DNA of 57,663 nt from Coprococcus sp. (GCA_022793995.1 JAAWDY010000062.1:1-57663), one strand, 5' to 3'. Positions 16,603 through 26,230 are shown, numbered from the stretch's first letter. Made by a program: numbers and translations. The notes: a model not told the origin generated them from the letters alone.

Positions 16603-16688
16603 CGGATTTGTCTCAAGGACGTGGTCCGCATAGTGGAATGTGTAAGGATCAAAGTCGAATTTGACATGAAAGAAAGAGGGCGATCAGG

Positions 16689-17381
16689 ATGATAGGAATT
16701 ATAGGTGCAATGGAGGATGAAGTCGAAGGACTGAAGGCAGAGATGGAAATGGAAGAGACGCTTTCAATGGCGTCCATGACGTTTGTGAAAGGAAGGCTTT
16801 GCGGGAAAGACGTTGTTGTGGTGCGAAGCGGGATTGGGAAGGTCAACGCGGCAGTCTGCGCACAGATATTGGCGGATAAGTTCAGTGTGAATATGCTCAT
16901 CAATACAGGGATTGCTGGTTCACTGGACGCGGATATTGATATTGGAGATATCGTGATTTCAACGGATGCAGTCCAACATGACGTGGATGCAACCGTGTTT
17001 GGCGATCCGGTCGGCCAGATTCCGCAGATGGATACCTTTTCTTTTCCGGCAGATAAGCGGCTTGTGGAGGCGGCAGTGCAGGCGAACGAGGAGGCGAACC
17101 CGGAGATTCACACCTTTACCGGGAGAGTGGTGAGTGGGGATCAGTTTGTCGCGGACCAGAAGGTGAAAGAGCGGCTGGTCCGGGAATTCGGCGGAAAGTG
17201 CACGGAGATGGAAGGCGCGGCGATCGCGCAGGTGGCGTACCTGAATCAAATTTCGTATGTCATCATTCGTGCAATTTCGGACAAAGCTGACAACAGTTCA
17301 AGCATGGATTACCCTGCCTTTGAAAAGCAGGCAATCATCCATAGTGTAAGGCTTGTCCAAAGTCTGCTTATGAAAATATAG
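16689..17381 (+). CDS. mtnN: 5'-methylthioadenosine/S-adenosylhomocysteine nucleosidase
   Basis: 230 residues, the usual MtnN/Pfs length. MIGIIGAMEDEVEGL is the family start with the catalytic Glu12, NTGIAGSL is the nucleoside-loop motif, EMEGAAIAQ lies in the substrate site, and ISDKADN carries the catalytic Asp. Known: hydrolyses MTA, SAH and 5'-deoxyadenosine to adenine and the thioribose or homocysteine part, in methionine salvage and the LuxS/AI-2 route. It is apparently alone, 146 bp from the next gene. Confidence 0.95.
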   Translation: MIGIIGAMEDEVEGLKAEMEMEETLSMASMTFVKGRLCGKDVVVVRSGIGKVNAAVCAQILADKFSVNMLINTGIAGSLDADIDIGDIVISTDAVQHDVDATVFGDPVGQIPQMDTFSFPADKRLVEAAVQANEEANPEIHTFTGRVVSGDQFVADQKVKERLVREFGGKCTEMEGAAIAQVAYLNQISYVIIRAISDKADNSSSMDYPAFEKQAIIHSVRLVQSLLMKI

Positions 17382-17527
17382 GAGAAAGAACGACAGGATT
17401 CGGACAGTTCTGCAAAGTGGCTGTCGGAATTTGAAGAACGATTAGGGAGTCCAATTTTTCAAATTTACGTTATAATGAGCGCAAAGCGTATCTTGTGACG
17501 TGAATTCAGAAAAGGAGGACTCTTTTT

Positions 17528-18544
17528 ATGTTAGAGGCAATCGTGGCACAGCAAGTGTTTTTTTACTTTGTCGGCGCGGCCGTCGCAATCGGGATTGCGG
17601 CAAAGGTTATCGCTGGCATTTCGCTGAAACGTCTGGTAAGGGCGTCAAGTAACATGAGCAAGAGCAACCATGGATTGATGCGGCTTGTAAAAGCTAAATT
17701 CGAGCACGCGTGCATGGTAAGTGATAAAGTCCAGAATGTGCAGGCATTCGTGGAAAAGTATGTGTATGAGCACAGAGTATTTGGTATTCGTCTCCATTCG
17801 TGGCGGCAGATGGAGAAAACATCGATCTGGCTGTGCGCATTTTTCAGCGCGGCGGGCGCGGCGCTTGCGTATTATGTGGAAGGCGTTGGGCAGGAGCTAT
17901 ACCAATATGGGATTTTAGGAGGCTCTGGCGTCGTCATTCTATTTTTACTAAATCTGGTATCGGATGAGAAATATCAGTTGAACGTGATAAAGGTGTATAT
18001 GGTGGATTTCCTAGAAAATACATACGCCCATCGATATGCGAAAAACAACCAGAGGGAGATTCAGGTTACAGTACAACGAACGCCGGACGAGGAAGGACAA
18101 GCCTTGGAAGAAGCTTTGGAGGAGGTGAGGCAGGAGAAGTCCAAGCGGGAAATTGTAAGACGAGAGAGAAAACTGGAAGAGCAGGCCAAACAAGAAGAGC
18201 CAAGGAAGGACAAGCCGGATCGAGATACGCTGCCTCAAATAGAACCGCCGGGGCGTGAGATCAACGAACCAATCCAGGACCCAGGACTGACACCGCCACT
18301 GGATCCGGACCCAGCTGTAATCCCGATTCCTATAGAAGAGCCGGCTCCGCTGCTGAATCAGAGCGTACAGGCGGCATCCAGCCCCTTTGTGCAGGCATCA
18401 GGGAATTGGAGTAAACAAAGCGATCAGGGAAATCAAGCGACGCAGGAAAGGAAGGGATATAAGGACGAGGCAGAAGAGCAGCAAGAGTCGGATTCCCGGA
18501 GGGAAGCAAGAATCCGGGAGATTCTGGAGGAATTTCTTGCATAG
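17528..18544 (+). CDS. membrane protein with proline-rich charged tail, function unknown
   Basis: 338 residues. Hydrophobic segments lie near 8-29, 97-116 and 123-144. The cytoplasmic-looking remainder begins with VSDEKYQLNVIKVYMVDFLENTYAHRY, passes through a Lys/Glu-rich coiled-coil-like helix (~180-230), then a Pro-rich section (about 235-285, PGLTPPLDPDPAVIPIPIEEP) and a Gln/Glu-rich end, RREARIREILEEFLA. No family was recognised with certainty. The architecture suggests a membrane-tethered scaffold. The start follows AAAAGGAGGA. Confidence 0.75.
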   Translation: MLEAIVAQQVFFYFVGAAVAIGIAAKVIAGISLKRLVRASSNMSKSNHGLMRLVKAKFEHACMVSDKVQNVQAFVEKYVYEHRVFGIRLHSWRQMEKTSIWLCAFFSAAGAALAYYVEGVGQELYQYGILGGSGVVILFLLNLVSDEKYQLNVIKVYMVDFLENTYAHRYAKNNQREIQVTVQRTPDEEGQALEEALEEVRQEKSKREIVRRERKLEEQAKQEEPRKDKPDRDTLPQIEPPGREINEPIQDPGLTPPLDPDPAVIPIPIEEPAPLLNQSVQAASSPFVQASGNWSKQSDQGNQATQERKGYKDEAEEQQESDSRREARIREILEEFLA

Positions 18545-18587
18545 GGAAGCGGGCTGTCAGAAAAGTATATCGATCGGTATCAAGCAG

Positions 18588-18624
18588 AAGGCATCGGAAG
18601 AATAAGAGCTTCCGGTGCCTTTGG
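18588..18624 (+). terminator. probable intrinsic terminator
   Basis: AAGGCATCGGAAG (18588-18600) pairs with CTTCCGGTGCCTT (18609-18621), 13 bp with one wobble and an 8-nt loop. The U tract is short (TTT). Confidence 0.5.
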
Positions 18625-18794
18625 GCGCATTGGGAAGCCATAGCGTATAATTGCAATGATAAATGAAGTATGATAATATGGTATCAAGGTTAAGGGGGTA
18701 CGACTATTATGTTTGTATAAATAGGGGGCGGCAAAATACCTTTTTGATTCAACATATAATATAAAATCATTTTGGACGTGGAGGGATATTCGCG

Positions 18795-19139
18795 ATGGGG
18801 GAAGAGGAACCGATCAAAAAGGCGATCAATGAATGTATCGAACAAGGGGTACTTTCAGATTATTTGGAGCGGAAAGGCAGTGAGGTGGTAAATATGTTAG
18901 TTGCGTAGTATAGCTATGAGGAAGATATTCAGGTGAAACAGCAGGAAGCGATGCTTCTCGGTGAGCAGAGAGGTCTTGAAAAGGGGATGCAGAAAGGAAC
19001 GCAGAGGGGAATACTTCTGTCAGGGAGGATTTTCCAGGCTGCAAAAGGGAATCCGGCTCTTACGGACGTACAGATCGCGGAAGAAGTGGGATGTACGGTG
19101 GAAGAAGTTGAAAACGTGCGTAAAATGTTTGATCTATAG
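18795..19139 (+). pseudogene. C-terminal remnant of an Rpn-type (PD-(D/E)XK) nuclease/transposase
   Basis: Only the tail of the family is present: KKAINECIEQGVLSDYLER, then GSEVVNMLVA, an in-frame TAG at 18906-18908 where an acidic/aromatic YDYEE-like segment is expected, then YSYEEDIQVKQQEAM and repeated EKGMQKGTQRG-type residues, ending in an EEVGCTVEEVENVRKMF helix-turn-helix-like motif. The nuclease core is missing. Read as a decayed gene. The second part (18933-19139) could still be translated from a GTG. Confidence 0.65.
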
Positions 19140-19156
19140 AAGGCGGGGCAGAGAAG

Positions 19157-20560
19157 ATGAAGAGGTTGTACGACAGACTAGAAGAATATTCCCAGCAGGA
19201 TTATTATGGGTTCCATATGCCGGGACATAAGCGGAATGAAACATTTATGGGGATATCGCTTTCTTACGGGATTGATATCACGGAAATCGAAGGATTTGAC
19301 GATCTGCATCACGCGGGAGGAATCCTGAAAGAAGCGCAGGAGCGGGCAGCGCATGTGTTTGACGCGAAAGAGACTCATTTCCTTATCAATGGAAGCACAG
19401 TGGGGATTTTAAGCGCCATTTTGGGGTGCACGGAAAAGGGGGATAAGATACTGATTGCGCGTCATTGCCATAAATCGGTGTATCATGCAATATATCTGAA
19501 TGAACTGGTCCCCAGATATCTCTATCCGCAGTTTGATCCGGATTTCCATATGAATGGCGAAATTTTGCAAAGGGATGTGGAGCGTGCGCTTGAGGCGGAG
19601 CCGGATATCCAGGCTGTTGTCATTGTATCGCCGAGTTTCGACGGTGTCGTCTCCGATGTCAGGGGCATTGCAAATACGGTGCACAGTTATGGGATTCCTT
19701 TGATCGTGGATGAAGCGCACGGGGCGCATCTGGGTTTCCACGAGTATTTTCCAGAGCGGGCGAACCGTCTGGGGGCGGACGTAGTCATTAACAGTCTTCA
19801 CAAAACGCTTCCCTCCCTAACGCAGACGGCGCTTCTGCACTGGAACGGAGGATTTGCCGATGGGGAGCGCATCAGGAAGTATCTGGATATGCTTCAGAGC
19901 AGCAGTCCGTCGTATCTTTTTATGGCGAGTCTGGATGCCTGTGTCGACCTTCTGGAAAAGAGGAGCACGGAGGTGTTCGAGCCTTACGTTGTGCGACTGG
20001 GAAATCTCAGGGAAGAGCTGGGGAAACTACGGCATTTGCATCTTGTGCGGACAGACCATTATGATCCGTCGAAGATCGTGATATCTACGGCAAAAACGGA
20101 TTTGACAAGCAAGGAATTATATGAGACATTATTACGGGATTATCATCTGCAGATGGAGATGGCTGCGGGGACTTATGTAGTTGCTATGACCGCCATTGCC
20201 GATACGGAGGAAGGTTTTAGAAGGCTTACTAAGGCGCTTGCGGAGATCGACGGCAGGCTCAGGGATGTAGAAAAGGAGGCGCCGCCCGGAGGAGGGGAAC
20301 TGCCCCGGCAGGAGCAGGCGGTCACGCCATACGAGGCCGGCAGGTGTGAGAAAGAGAAGATAGAGGAAATCAGATGGCAGGAAAGCGAAGGAAGGGTGGC
20401 GCTGGAGTATGCGTACCTTTATCCGCCGGGAAGCCCGGTGATCGTCCCAGGAGAGAGGATATCCTTGGAGGCGGTTGGACTCCTTCGCTTTTATGAGGAA
20501 CAGGGCTTCCGGATTGAGGGAATGAGTAGGGCAGGCTTTATCAAGGCGGCGAAGCGCTAG
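19157..20560 (+). CDS. Orn/Lys/Arg decarboxylase family PLP enzyme (YaaO-like)
   Basis: 467 residues, the short form of fold-III-type basic amino acid decarboxylases. GFHMPGHKRN opens the protein, HFLINGSTVGILSAI is the cofactor phosphate region, IVDEAHGAHLGFH carries the PLP-binding Asp/His pair, and SLHKTLPSLTQTA holds the Schiff-base Lys. The C-terminal domain includes YPPGSPVIVPGERIS. Substrate (Arg, Lys or Orn) cannot be read from sequence; the Bacillus yaaO location is the same relative to holB and yaaT. A charged, Pro/Gly/Glu-rich stretch near 365-405 may be a species-specific insertion. Confidence 0.88.
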   Translation: MKRLYDRLEEYSQQDYYGFHMPGHKRNETFMGISLSYGIDITEIEGFDDLHHAGGILKEAQERAAHVFDAKETHFLINGSTVGILSAILGCTEKGDKILIARHCHKSVYHAIYLNELVPRYLYPQFDPDFHMNGEILQRDVERALEAEPDIQAVVIVSPSFDGVVSDVRGIANTVHSYGIPLIVDEAHGAHLGFHEYFPERANRLGADVVINSLHKTLPSLTQTALLHWNGGFADGERIRKYLDMLQSSSPSYLFMASLDACVDLLEKRSTEVFEPYVVRLGNLREELGKLRHLHLVRTDHYDPSKIVISTAKTDLTSKELYETLLRDYHLQMEMAAGTYVVAMTAIADTEEGFRRLTKALAEIDGRLRDVEKEAPPGGGELPRQEQAVTPYEAGRCEKEKIEEIRWQESEGRVALEYAYLYPPGSPVIVPGERISLEAVGLLRFYEEQGFRIEGMSRAGFIKAAKR

Positions 20561-20581
20561 TATACAAAAAGCGAGGAGAGA

Positions 20582-21178
20582 ATGGGTAAAATATTCTATT
20601 TGATGGGAAAGAGCGCTTCTGGAAAGGATTCTATTTATAAAGGGCTAAAGGAAAGGCTTCCAGAATTAAAGACGGTGACACTCTATACGACACGGCCGAA
20701 CAGGGGCGGCGAGCGTGAGGGAGAAGTATATTATTTTGTAAATGAAGAATGCCTGGAGAATTTTCAGCGCGAGGGCAAGGTCATTGAGATGCGTGCCTAT
20801 GATACGGTATGCGGGGTTTGGAAGTACTTTACGGTGGACGACGGGCAGTTCGATCAGGAACAGGCGGACTATCTTATGATCGGGACGTTAGAATCTTACG
20901 AGAAAATGCAGAAATATTTTGGCAGGGAGAGATTAATTCCGCTTTACATTGAAGTGGAGGACGGCGAGAGACTTCAGAGGGCTCTGGTTCGGGAAAGAAG
21001 CCAGATGGCGCCTCGGTACGCAGAAATGTGCCGGCGTTTTCTTGCGGATACGATTGATTTTTCGGAGGAGAACCTGCTGCGGCTGGGAATTGAGGAGAGG
21101 TTTGAGAACGTGACGTATGAAGAAACCTTAAGAAAAATTTCAGAAATAATTCGGCGTGAGAGGAAGAATTTGGTCTAG
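20582..21178 (+). CDS. guanylate kinase-like P-loop protein
   Basis: 198 residues. P-loop GKSASGKDS near residue 9, TLYTTRPNRGGEREGEVYYF (GMP-site-like motif) near 36-56, and a lid region, VRERSQMAPRYAEM. The pattern is that of guanylate kinase, but residues after 70 diverge (AYDTVCGVWKYF instead of a GNYYGT-type motif), so the substrate is open. It sits where tmk (thymidylate kinase) is found in the Bacillus yaaO-holB order. It lies 21 bp after the decarboxylase. Confidence 0.75.
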   Translation: MGKIFYLMGKSASGKDSIYKGLKERLPELKTVTLYTTRPNRGGEREGEVYYFVNEECLENFQREGKVIEMRAYDTVCGVWKYFTVDDGQFDQEQADYLMIGTLESYEKMQKYFGRERLIPLYIEVEDGERLQRALVRERSQMAPRYAEMCRRFLADTIDFSEENLLRLGIEERFENVTYEETLRKISEIIRRERKNLV

Positions 21179-21313
21179 GTATTCGTGTGGTTTTATGATA
21201 TACTTATCAGAAGAAGTAGAACCAAAGGACAAGACGGGCAGCGGAAATGCCACGGGCATACCTGGATGCTTTACAGCACGATGTGTCCAAAGGACAGGAC
21301 GATAGGAGGAAAT

Positions 21314-22303
21314 ATGTCGGGGTTTAAAGATGTCGTAGGACATAATGACATGATTCGATATATAAAGAATACGGTAGAGCAGGATCAGGTTTCCCATGCT
21401 TACATTCTGAATGGAGAGCGAGGCTCGGGAAAGAAACTGCTGGCGAATCTGTTTGCGCAGGCGCTCCAGTGCGAGGCCAAGGAGGAGAGGCCGTGCTACG
21501 AATGCCGTTCCTGCAAGCAGGCGCTTGGAGGCAACCATCCAGACATTATCCGGGTGACGCATGAGAAGCCGGGGTCGATTAGTGTTGATGAGATCCGTGC
21601 GCAGGTTGTAGGGGATGTTCAGATCAAGCCGTACAGTGGGAAATATAAGATCTATATTATCCCGGATGCGGATTTGATGACAGTACAGGCACAGAATGCG
21701 CTTTTGAAGACGATTGAGGAACCGCCTTCTTATGCGGTCATATTTTTGCTTGCGGTGAACGCGGAGAGCCTGCTTCCGACGATCTGTTCGCGGTGCGTTA
21801 TGCTTAAGCTTCGGAATGTCAAGGACAAACTGGTGAAGCGGTATCTGATGCAGGTGCTTCATGTGCCGGAGTATAAGGCAGATGTGTGTACTGCGTTTGC
21901 TCAGGGGAATATCGGGCGTGCGACGAAGCTGGCGAATTCGGAGCATTTTAATGAGATCAAGGATGAGGCGGTCGGTCTGCTCCGGGAGATCGACACCATG
22001 GAGCTTGATGCCCTTGTGGAAGCGGTGAAGCGAGTCTCTCCTTATAAGATTGAGATCGAGGACTATTTGGATGTCCTTATGATTTGGTTCAGGGATGTGC
22101 TTCTCTACAAGGCGACAAAGAACCTGGAACGGGTGATTTTCAGTGAGGAGATTGGTTATATCAAAGATCGCGCTATGAAGAGTTCATATGAGGGGATTGA
22201 GACGATCATAACAGGGATTGAGAAGGCGAAAGCGCGGCTGAAGGCGAATGTTAATTTTGAGCTGGTGATGGAACTCCTGCTGTTGACGATAAAGGAGAAT
22301 TAG
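21314..22303 (+). CDS. holB: DNA polymerase III delta' subunit
   Basis: 329 residues from the ATG at 21314, which follows ATAGGAGGAAAT; an upstream-extended frame to 21185 lacks this site. Clamp-loader AAA+ features: GERGSGKKLL P-loop near residue 36, four Cys in CEAKEERPCYECRSC, IIPDADLMT, LLKTIEEPPSYAVIFLL and SRC sensor-1-like SICSRC. Known: part of the clamp loader with DnaX and delta. The next gene (ricT) follows after 3 bp. Confidence 0.92.
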   Translation: MSGFKDVVGHNDMIRYIKNTVEQDQVSHAYILNGERGSGKKLLANLFAQALQCEAKEERPCYECRSCKQALGGNHPDIIRVTHEKPGSISVDEIRAQVVGDVQIKPYSGKYKIYIIPDADLMTVQAQNALLKTIEEPPSYAVIFLLAVNAESLLPTICSRCVMLKLRNVKDKLVKRYLMQVLHVPEYKADVCTAFAQGNIGRATKLANSEHFNEIKDEAVGLLREIDTMELDALVEAVKRVSPYKIEIEDYLDVLMIWFRDVLLYKATKNLERVIFSEEIGYIKDRAMKSSYEGIETIITGIEKAKARLKANVNFELVMELLLLTIKEN

Positions 22304-22306
22304 GAT

Positions 22307-23218
22307 ATGACAAAGGTGATAGGGGTCCGGTTCAGGACCGCGGGGAAGATCTATTATTTTTCCCCGGGAAAGATGAATATTAAAAAGGGCGACCAGGTCA
22401 TTGTCGAGACGGCGCGGGGCGTGGAGTTTGGCAATGTGGTGATGGGAACGAAGGAAGTCCAGGACGAGGAGATCACGCAGCCGCTTAAGGCAGTGATCCG
22501 GCTGGCGACAGCCGAGGACCGCAGGACGGAGGAGAAGAACCGGAAGAAGGAGAAGGAGGCCTTTGATATTTGTCTAGAGAAAATCCGTAAGCATGGGCTT
22601 GAGATGAAGCTTATCGAGGCGGAGTATACATTTGACAATAATAAGGTATTGTTCTATTTTACCGCGGACGGAAGGATTGATTTTAGGGAGCTGGTAAAAG
22701 ATCTGGCTTCCGTGTTCCGCACACGGATCGAGCTGCGGCAGATCGGCGTCCGTGATGAGACGAAGATACGGGGAGGCGTCGGCATCTGCGGGCGGGAGCT
22801 TTGCTGCCATACGTATTTGTCAGAGTTCGCTCCGGTGTCGATTAAGATGGCGAAAGAACAGAATTTGTCCTTGAATCCGTCGAAGATATCCGGCGTGTGC
22901 GGAAGGCTGATGTGCTGTTTGACGAATGAGGAGGAGACATACGAGGAATTGAACAGCCGCCTGCCCGCGGTGGGCGATATGGTGACGACCAGCGAGGGTC
23001 TGCGGGGCGAGGTGCATTCCTTAAGCGTTCTTCGGCAGCAGGTAAAGGTTATCGTGAACCTGGAAAATGACGAGAAAGAGATCCGGGAGTATAAAGTGAG
23101 CGATCTGAAGTTCAAGCTCAGACGCCGGAAGAATGAGGTCAGGCTGTCGAAGCAGGAGATGAAGGAGCTGGCGGCTCTGGAAAAGAACGAAGGAGAGTCA
23201 AAGCTGGATGACAATTAA
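22307..23218 (+). CDS. ricT: RicT/YaaT, PSP1-domain protein
   Basis: 303 residues. GVRFRTAGKIYYFSPG opens the protein, and the PSP1 domain covers ~60-215 with IGVRDETKIRGGVGICGRELCCH and ISGVCGRLMCCL, a Cys set consistent with [4Fe-4S] cluster binding reported for the RicTFY complex. Known in Bacillus: RicT with RicF and RicA promotes RNA maturation by RNase Y and supports sporulation and competence. It overlaps the following methyltransferase by 11 bp. Confidence 0.92.
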   Translation: MTKVIGVRFRTAGKIYYFSPGKMNIKKGDQVIVETARGVEFGNVVMGTKEVQDEEITQPLKAVIRLATAEDRRTEEKNRKKEKEAFDICLEKIRKHGLEMKLIEAEYTFDNNKVLFYFTADGRIDFRELVKDLASVFRTRIELRQIGVRDETKIRGGVGICGRELCCHTYLSEFAPVSIKMAKEQNLSLNPSKISGVCGRLMCCLTNEEETYEELNSRLPAVGDMVTTSEGLRGEVHSLSVLRQQVKVIVNLENDEKEIREYKVSDLKFKLRRRKNEVRLSKQEMKELAALEKNEGESKLDDN

Positions 23219-23969
23219 TCTGAAGCCGGGAGAGCGGCTGGATGACTTGCAGATAAAGAATTATGAAATTATACAGCACCCGGGGCGTTTTTGCTTTGGG
23301 ATGGACGCAGTGCTGCTGAGCGCGTTTGCGAAGATAAGGCCGGGAGAATGTGTTCTGGACCTGGGAACAGGGACAGGGATTCTCCCGATTCTTTTCGCGG
23401 CAAAAACGGAAGGGAAGCATTTTACAGGGCTGGAGATCCAGGAGGAAAGCGCCGATATGGCAAGGCGGAGCGTCCTTTATAATCATATGGAGGACAGGGT
23501 TAAGATCGTGACCGGGGACATAAGAGAGGCGTCCGGGCTGTTCGGCGGTTCATCTTTTGATGTGGTGAGTACGAATCCGCCGTACATGATCGGCGGCCAT
23601 GGTTTGGCAAATCCCGGGGATGCGAAGGCGATCGCGAGACATGAGGTGCTGTGTACGCTGGAGGATGTGTTACGGGAGGGCGCGAAGACTCTGCGTCCTG
23701 GGGGACGGTTCTATATGGTGCATCGTCCGTTTCGGCTGGCGGAGATTCTGGCAGGAATGGGCAGGGTGGGATTGGAGCCGAAACGTATGCGTTTGGTGTA
23801 TCCATATGTGGACAAGGAGCCGAATATGGTTCTTTTGGAAGGAATCCGAGGGGCGAAGCCACGGGTGCGGGTGGAACCGCCGCTGATCGTATATGAGAGC
23901 GAGGGGAAATACAGCCGGGAAGTATTGGAACACTATGGAATGGCTGGAACCGGAAACCCATCAATGTGA
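23208..23969 (+). CDS. tRNA1(Val) (adenine-37-N6)-methyltransferase-like (YabB)
   Basis: 253 residues with a class-I methyltransferase fold: LDLGTGTGILPILFA (AdoMet motif I) near residue 47 and VSTNPPYMIGG (NPPY, typical of N6-adenine methylation) near 120. GMDAVLLSAFAKI precedes motif I as in TrmN6. The position between ricT and rsmI matches Bacillus yabB. It begins inside the end of ricT, so translation is probably coupled. Confidence 0.87.
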   Translation: MTINLKPGERLDDLQIKNYEIIQHPGRFCFGMDAVLLSAFAKIRPGECVLDLGTGTGILPILFAAKTEGKHFTGLEIQEESADMARRSVLYNHMEDRVKIVTGDIREASGLFGGSSFDVVSTNPPYMIGGHGLANPGDAKAIARHEVLCTLEDVLREGAKTLRPGGRFYMVHRPFRLAEILAGMGRVGLEPKRMRLVYPYVDKEPNMVLLEGIRGAKPRVRVEPPLIVYESEGKYSREVLEHYGMAGTGNPSM

Positions 23970-23989
23970 GTCGGAGTAAGGAGAAAGAG

Positions 23990-24850
23990 ATGTCAGGAAT
24001 TTTATATTTGTGCGCGACCCCGATCGGGAATCTGGAGGATATGACGTTTCGGGCGGTGCGGATTTTGAAAGAGGTGGATTTGATCGCAGCGGAGGATACC
24101 CGGAACAGCCTCCGTCTGCTGAATCATTTTGAGATTCGGACGCCTATGACGAGTTACCATGAGTACAACAAGATAGATAAGGGACATAAGCTGGTGGCGC
24201 GCCTTGCGGCAGGGGAAAACGTTGCTCTGATTACAGACGCCGGGACGCCGGGCATCTCTGATCCGGGGGAAGAGTTGGTAAAAATGTGTTATGAAGCCGG
24301 GGTTACGGTCACATCCGTGCCGGGGGCCGCGGCATGTATTTCAGCGCTTACAATTTCCGGGCTTTCTACCAGGCGTTTTGCTTTTGAGGCGTTTCTCCCA
24401 GCGGATAAGAAGGAGAGACAGGCCGTGCTTGGGGAGCTTCGGGAAGAAACGCGGACGATGGTGGTGTACGAGGCGCCGCATCATTTGCTGAGGACGCTTG
24501 AGGAACTGCGGGATACGTTGGGGGAGGACAGGCGCGTCGCAGTGTGCCGGGAACTTACGAAAAAGCATGAGACGCGGTTCGCCGCGACATTTGCCGAAGC
24601 GGTATCCTATTATCGTGAGAGGGCGCCGCGGGGAGAATGCGTGCTGGTGATCGAGGGGAAAAGCCGCAGGGAGATTTTGCAAGAGGAACAGGACAAGTGG
24701 GGGCGGATGAGCATCCTTGAACATATGGAATATTATCTGGAACAAGGAATCGAGCGCAAAGAGGCTATGAAACAGGTGGCAAAAGACCGGGGGATTGGGA
24801 AACGGGAGGTGTACCGGGAGCTGCTGGAAGCGGAAGAGGCGGTGGAATAA
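23990..24850 (+). CDS. rsmI: 16S rRNA 2'-O-methyltransferase RsmI
   Basis: 286 residues from the ATG at 23990, preceded by AAGGAGAAAGAG; the frame is open 24 bp further up, overlapping yabB. Motifs: LCATPIGNLEDMTFRA near the start, AAEDTRNS, ITDAGTPGISDPG and SVPGAAACISALTISGL, the tetrapyrrole-methylase-like fold of RsmI. Known: methylates the ribose of C1402 in 16S rRNA. It is the last gene of the yaaO-like cluster. Confidence 0.94.
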   Translation: MSGILYLCATPIGNLEDMTFRAVRILKEVDLIAAEDTRNSLRLLNHFEIRTPMTSYHEYNKIDKGHKLVARLAAGENVALITDAGTPGISDPGEELVKMCYEAGVTVTSVPGAAACISALTISGLSTRRFAFEAFLPADKKERQAVLGELREETRTMVVYEAPHHLLRTLEELRDTLGEDRRVAVCRELTKKHETRFAATFAEAVSYYRERAPRGECVLVIEGKSRREILQEEQDKWGRMSILEHMEYYLEQGIERKEAMKQVAKDRGIGKREVYRELLEAEEAVE

Positions 24851-24908
24851 TAGTAACTGTTTCGTCACTTTGTACACTATCCAAAAAAATCTTTGTTCAA
24901 ACCGAATA

Positions 24909-24937
24909 TAGACCGGGCAGAATTTTTTTACTATACT
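24909..24937 (+). promoter_or_regulatory. probable sigma-A-type promoter of the sugar ABC ATPase gene
   Basis: TAGACC at 24909-24914, a 17-bp T-rich spacer and TATACT at 24932-24937, 62 bp before the start codon. Confidence 0.5.
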
Positions 24938-24998
24938 ATGTAACAGAAAGAGAAAGAACCGCGGCGGCGCCGCTAATGGAAATTAGGAGGAAAAAGCA

Positions 24999-26111
24999 AT
25001 GGCAAGTTTATCTTTGAAGCATATTAACAAGACGTATCCGAACGGATTTGAAGCAGTTAAGGACTTTAACCTGGAAATCCAGGATCAGGAATTTATCATT
25101 TTCGTAGGACCTTCAGGATGTGGTAAGTCTACAACTCTTCGTATGGTTGCAGGACTGGAAGACATCACAAGTGGTGAACTGAGAATTGGCGACAGGCTTG
25201 TGAACGACGTAGAGCCGAAGGACAGAGATATCGCGATGGTATTCCAGAACTACGCTCTGTATCCGCATATGACTGTTTATGATAATATGGCGTTTGGTCT
25301 GAAGCTGAGGAAGGTTCCGAAGGATGAGATCGACAAGATGGTTCGCGAAGCAGCGAAGATCCTTGACCTTGAGAGCCTGCTTGACCGTAAGCCGAAAGCG
25401 CTTTCCGGTGGACAGAGACAGCGTGTTGCTATGGGACGTGCGATCGTTCGTAACCCGAAGGTATTCCTGATGGATGAGCCGCTTTCCAACTTGGATGCAA
25501 AGCTCCGTGGACAGATGCGTATTGAGATTTCCAAACTGCATCAGAGATTAGGCACGACCATTATCTATGTAACACACGACCAGACAGAGGCTATGACCCT
25601 TGGTACAAGAATCGTTGTTATGAACGCTGGTATCGTTCAGCAGGTAGATACGCCGCAGGTACTTTACGATACACCGTGCAACTTGTTTGTGGCTGGATTC
25701 ATCGGATCACCGCAGATGAACTTTGTAGATGCAACCTGCAAGGTGAAAGGCAACAAGGCTTACCTCCAGGCAGGACCGGCAGAGATCGAGCTTACGGACG
25801 CAAAGAGCAAGAAGCTGATTGACGGCAAGTACGACGGCAAGACGGTTGTCCTTGGAATCCGTCCGGAAGACGTACATGACGAGCCTGATTTTATCGCAAA
25901 ATCCCCGAACACTCTGATCGAAGCAACGATCCGTGTATACGAGATGCTTGGTGCGGAAGTTTACCTTCACTTTGACTATGAAGGCTCAACAATGACAGCA
26001 AGGGTTGACCCAAGAACAAAAGCAAGAACAGGCGATACGGTTAAGTTTGCTCTTGACGCTGAGAAGATTCATGTATTTGATAAAGAGACAGAACTGACGA
26101 TTACGAACTAA
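24999..26111 (+). CDS. msmX: sugar ABC transporter ATP-binding protein (MsmX/UgpC type)
   Basis: 370 residues. Walker A GPSGCGKSTT, Q loop VFQNYALYPHMTV, signature LSGGQRQRVAMGRA, Walker B VFLMDEPLSNLDAKLR and His-switch VTHDQTEAM, then a C-terminal MOP/OB regulatory domain from ~235. Known: MsmX-like ATPases stand alone and energise several carbohydrate importers, and no permease or binding-protein gene is adjacent here. Its codon use is more restricted than in neighbours (many CGT, AAC, GGT), consistent with high expression. Strong AGGAGG site and its own promoter and terminator. Confidence 0.94.
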   Translation: MASLSLKHINKTYPNGFEAVKDFNLEIQDQEFIIFVGPSGCGKSTTLRMVAGLEDITSGELRIGDRLVNDVEPKDRDIAMVFQNYALYPHMTVYDNMAFGLKLRKVPKDEIDKMVREAAKILDLESLLDRKPKALSGGQRQRVAMGRAIVRNPKVFLMDEPLSNLDAKLRGQMRIEISKLHQRLGTTIIYVTHDQTEAMTLGTRIVVMNAGIVQQVDTPQVLYDTPCNLFVAGFIGSPQMNFVDATCKVKGNKAYLQAGPAEIELTDAKSKKLIDGKYDGKTVVLGIRPEDVHDEPDFIAKSPNTLIEATIRVYEMLGAEVYLHFDYEGSTMTARVDPRTKARTGDTVKFALDAEKIHVFDKETELTITN

Positions 26112-26151
26112 TTCTTAACTAATCCTTGATTGTAATATAATGGTAGAAATG

Positions 26152-26195
26152 ACCGCCATACTAATGTATAATTGGTATGGCGGTTTCTTTTTTTG
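26152..26195 (+). terminator. intrinsic terminator after the sugar ABC ATPase gene
   Basis: ACCGCCATAC (26152-26161) pairs perfectly with GTATGGCGGT (26175-26184), followed by TTCTTTTTTT. Confidence 0.93.
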
Positions 26196-26230
26196 TAAAT
26201 ACTTTAGAAGCGGGAGGAGGTCAAACGGAT

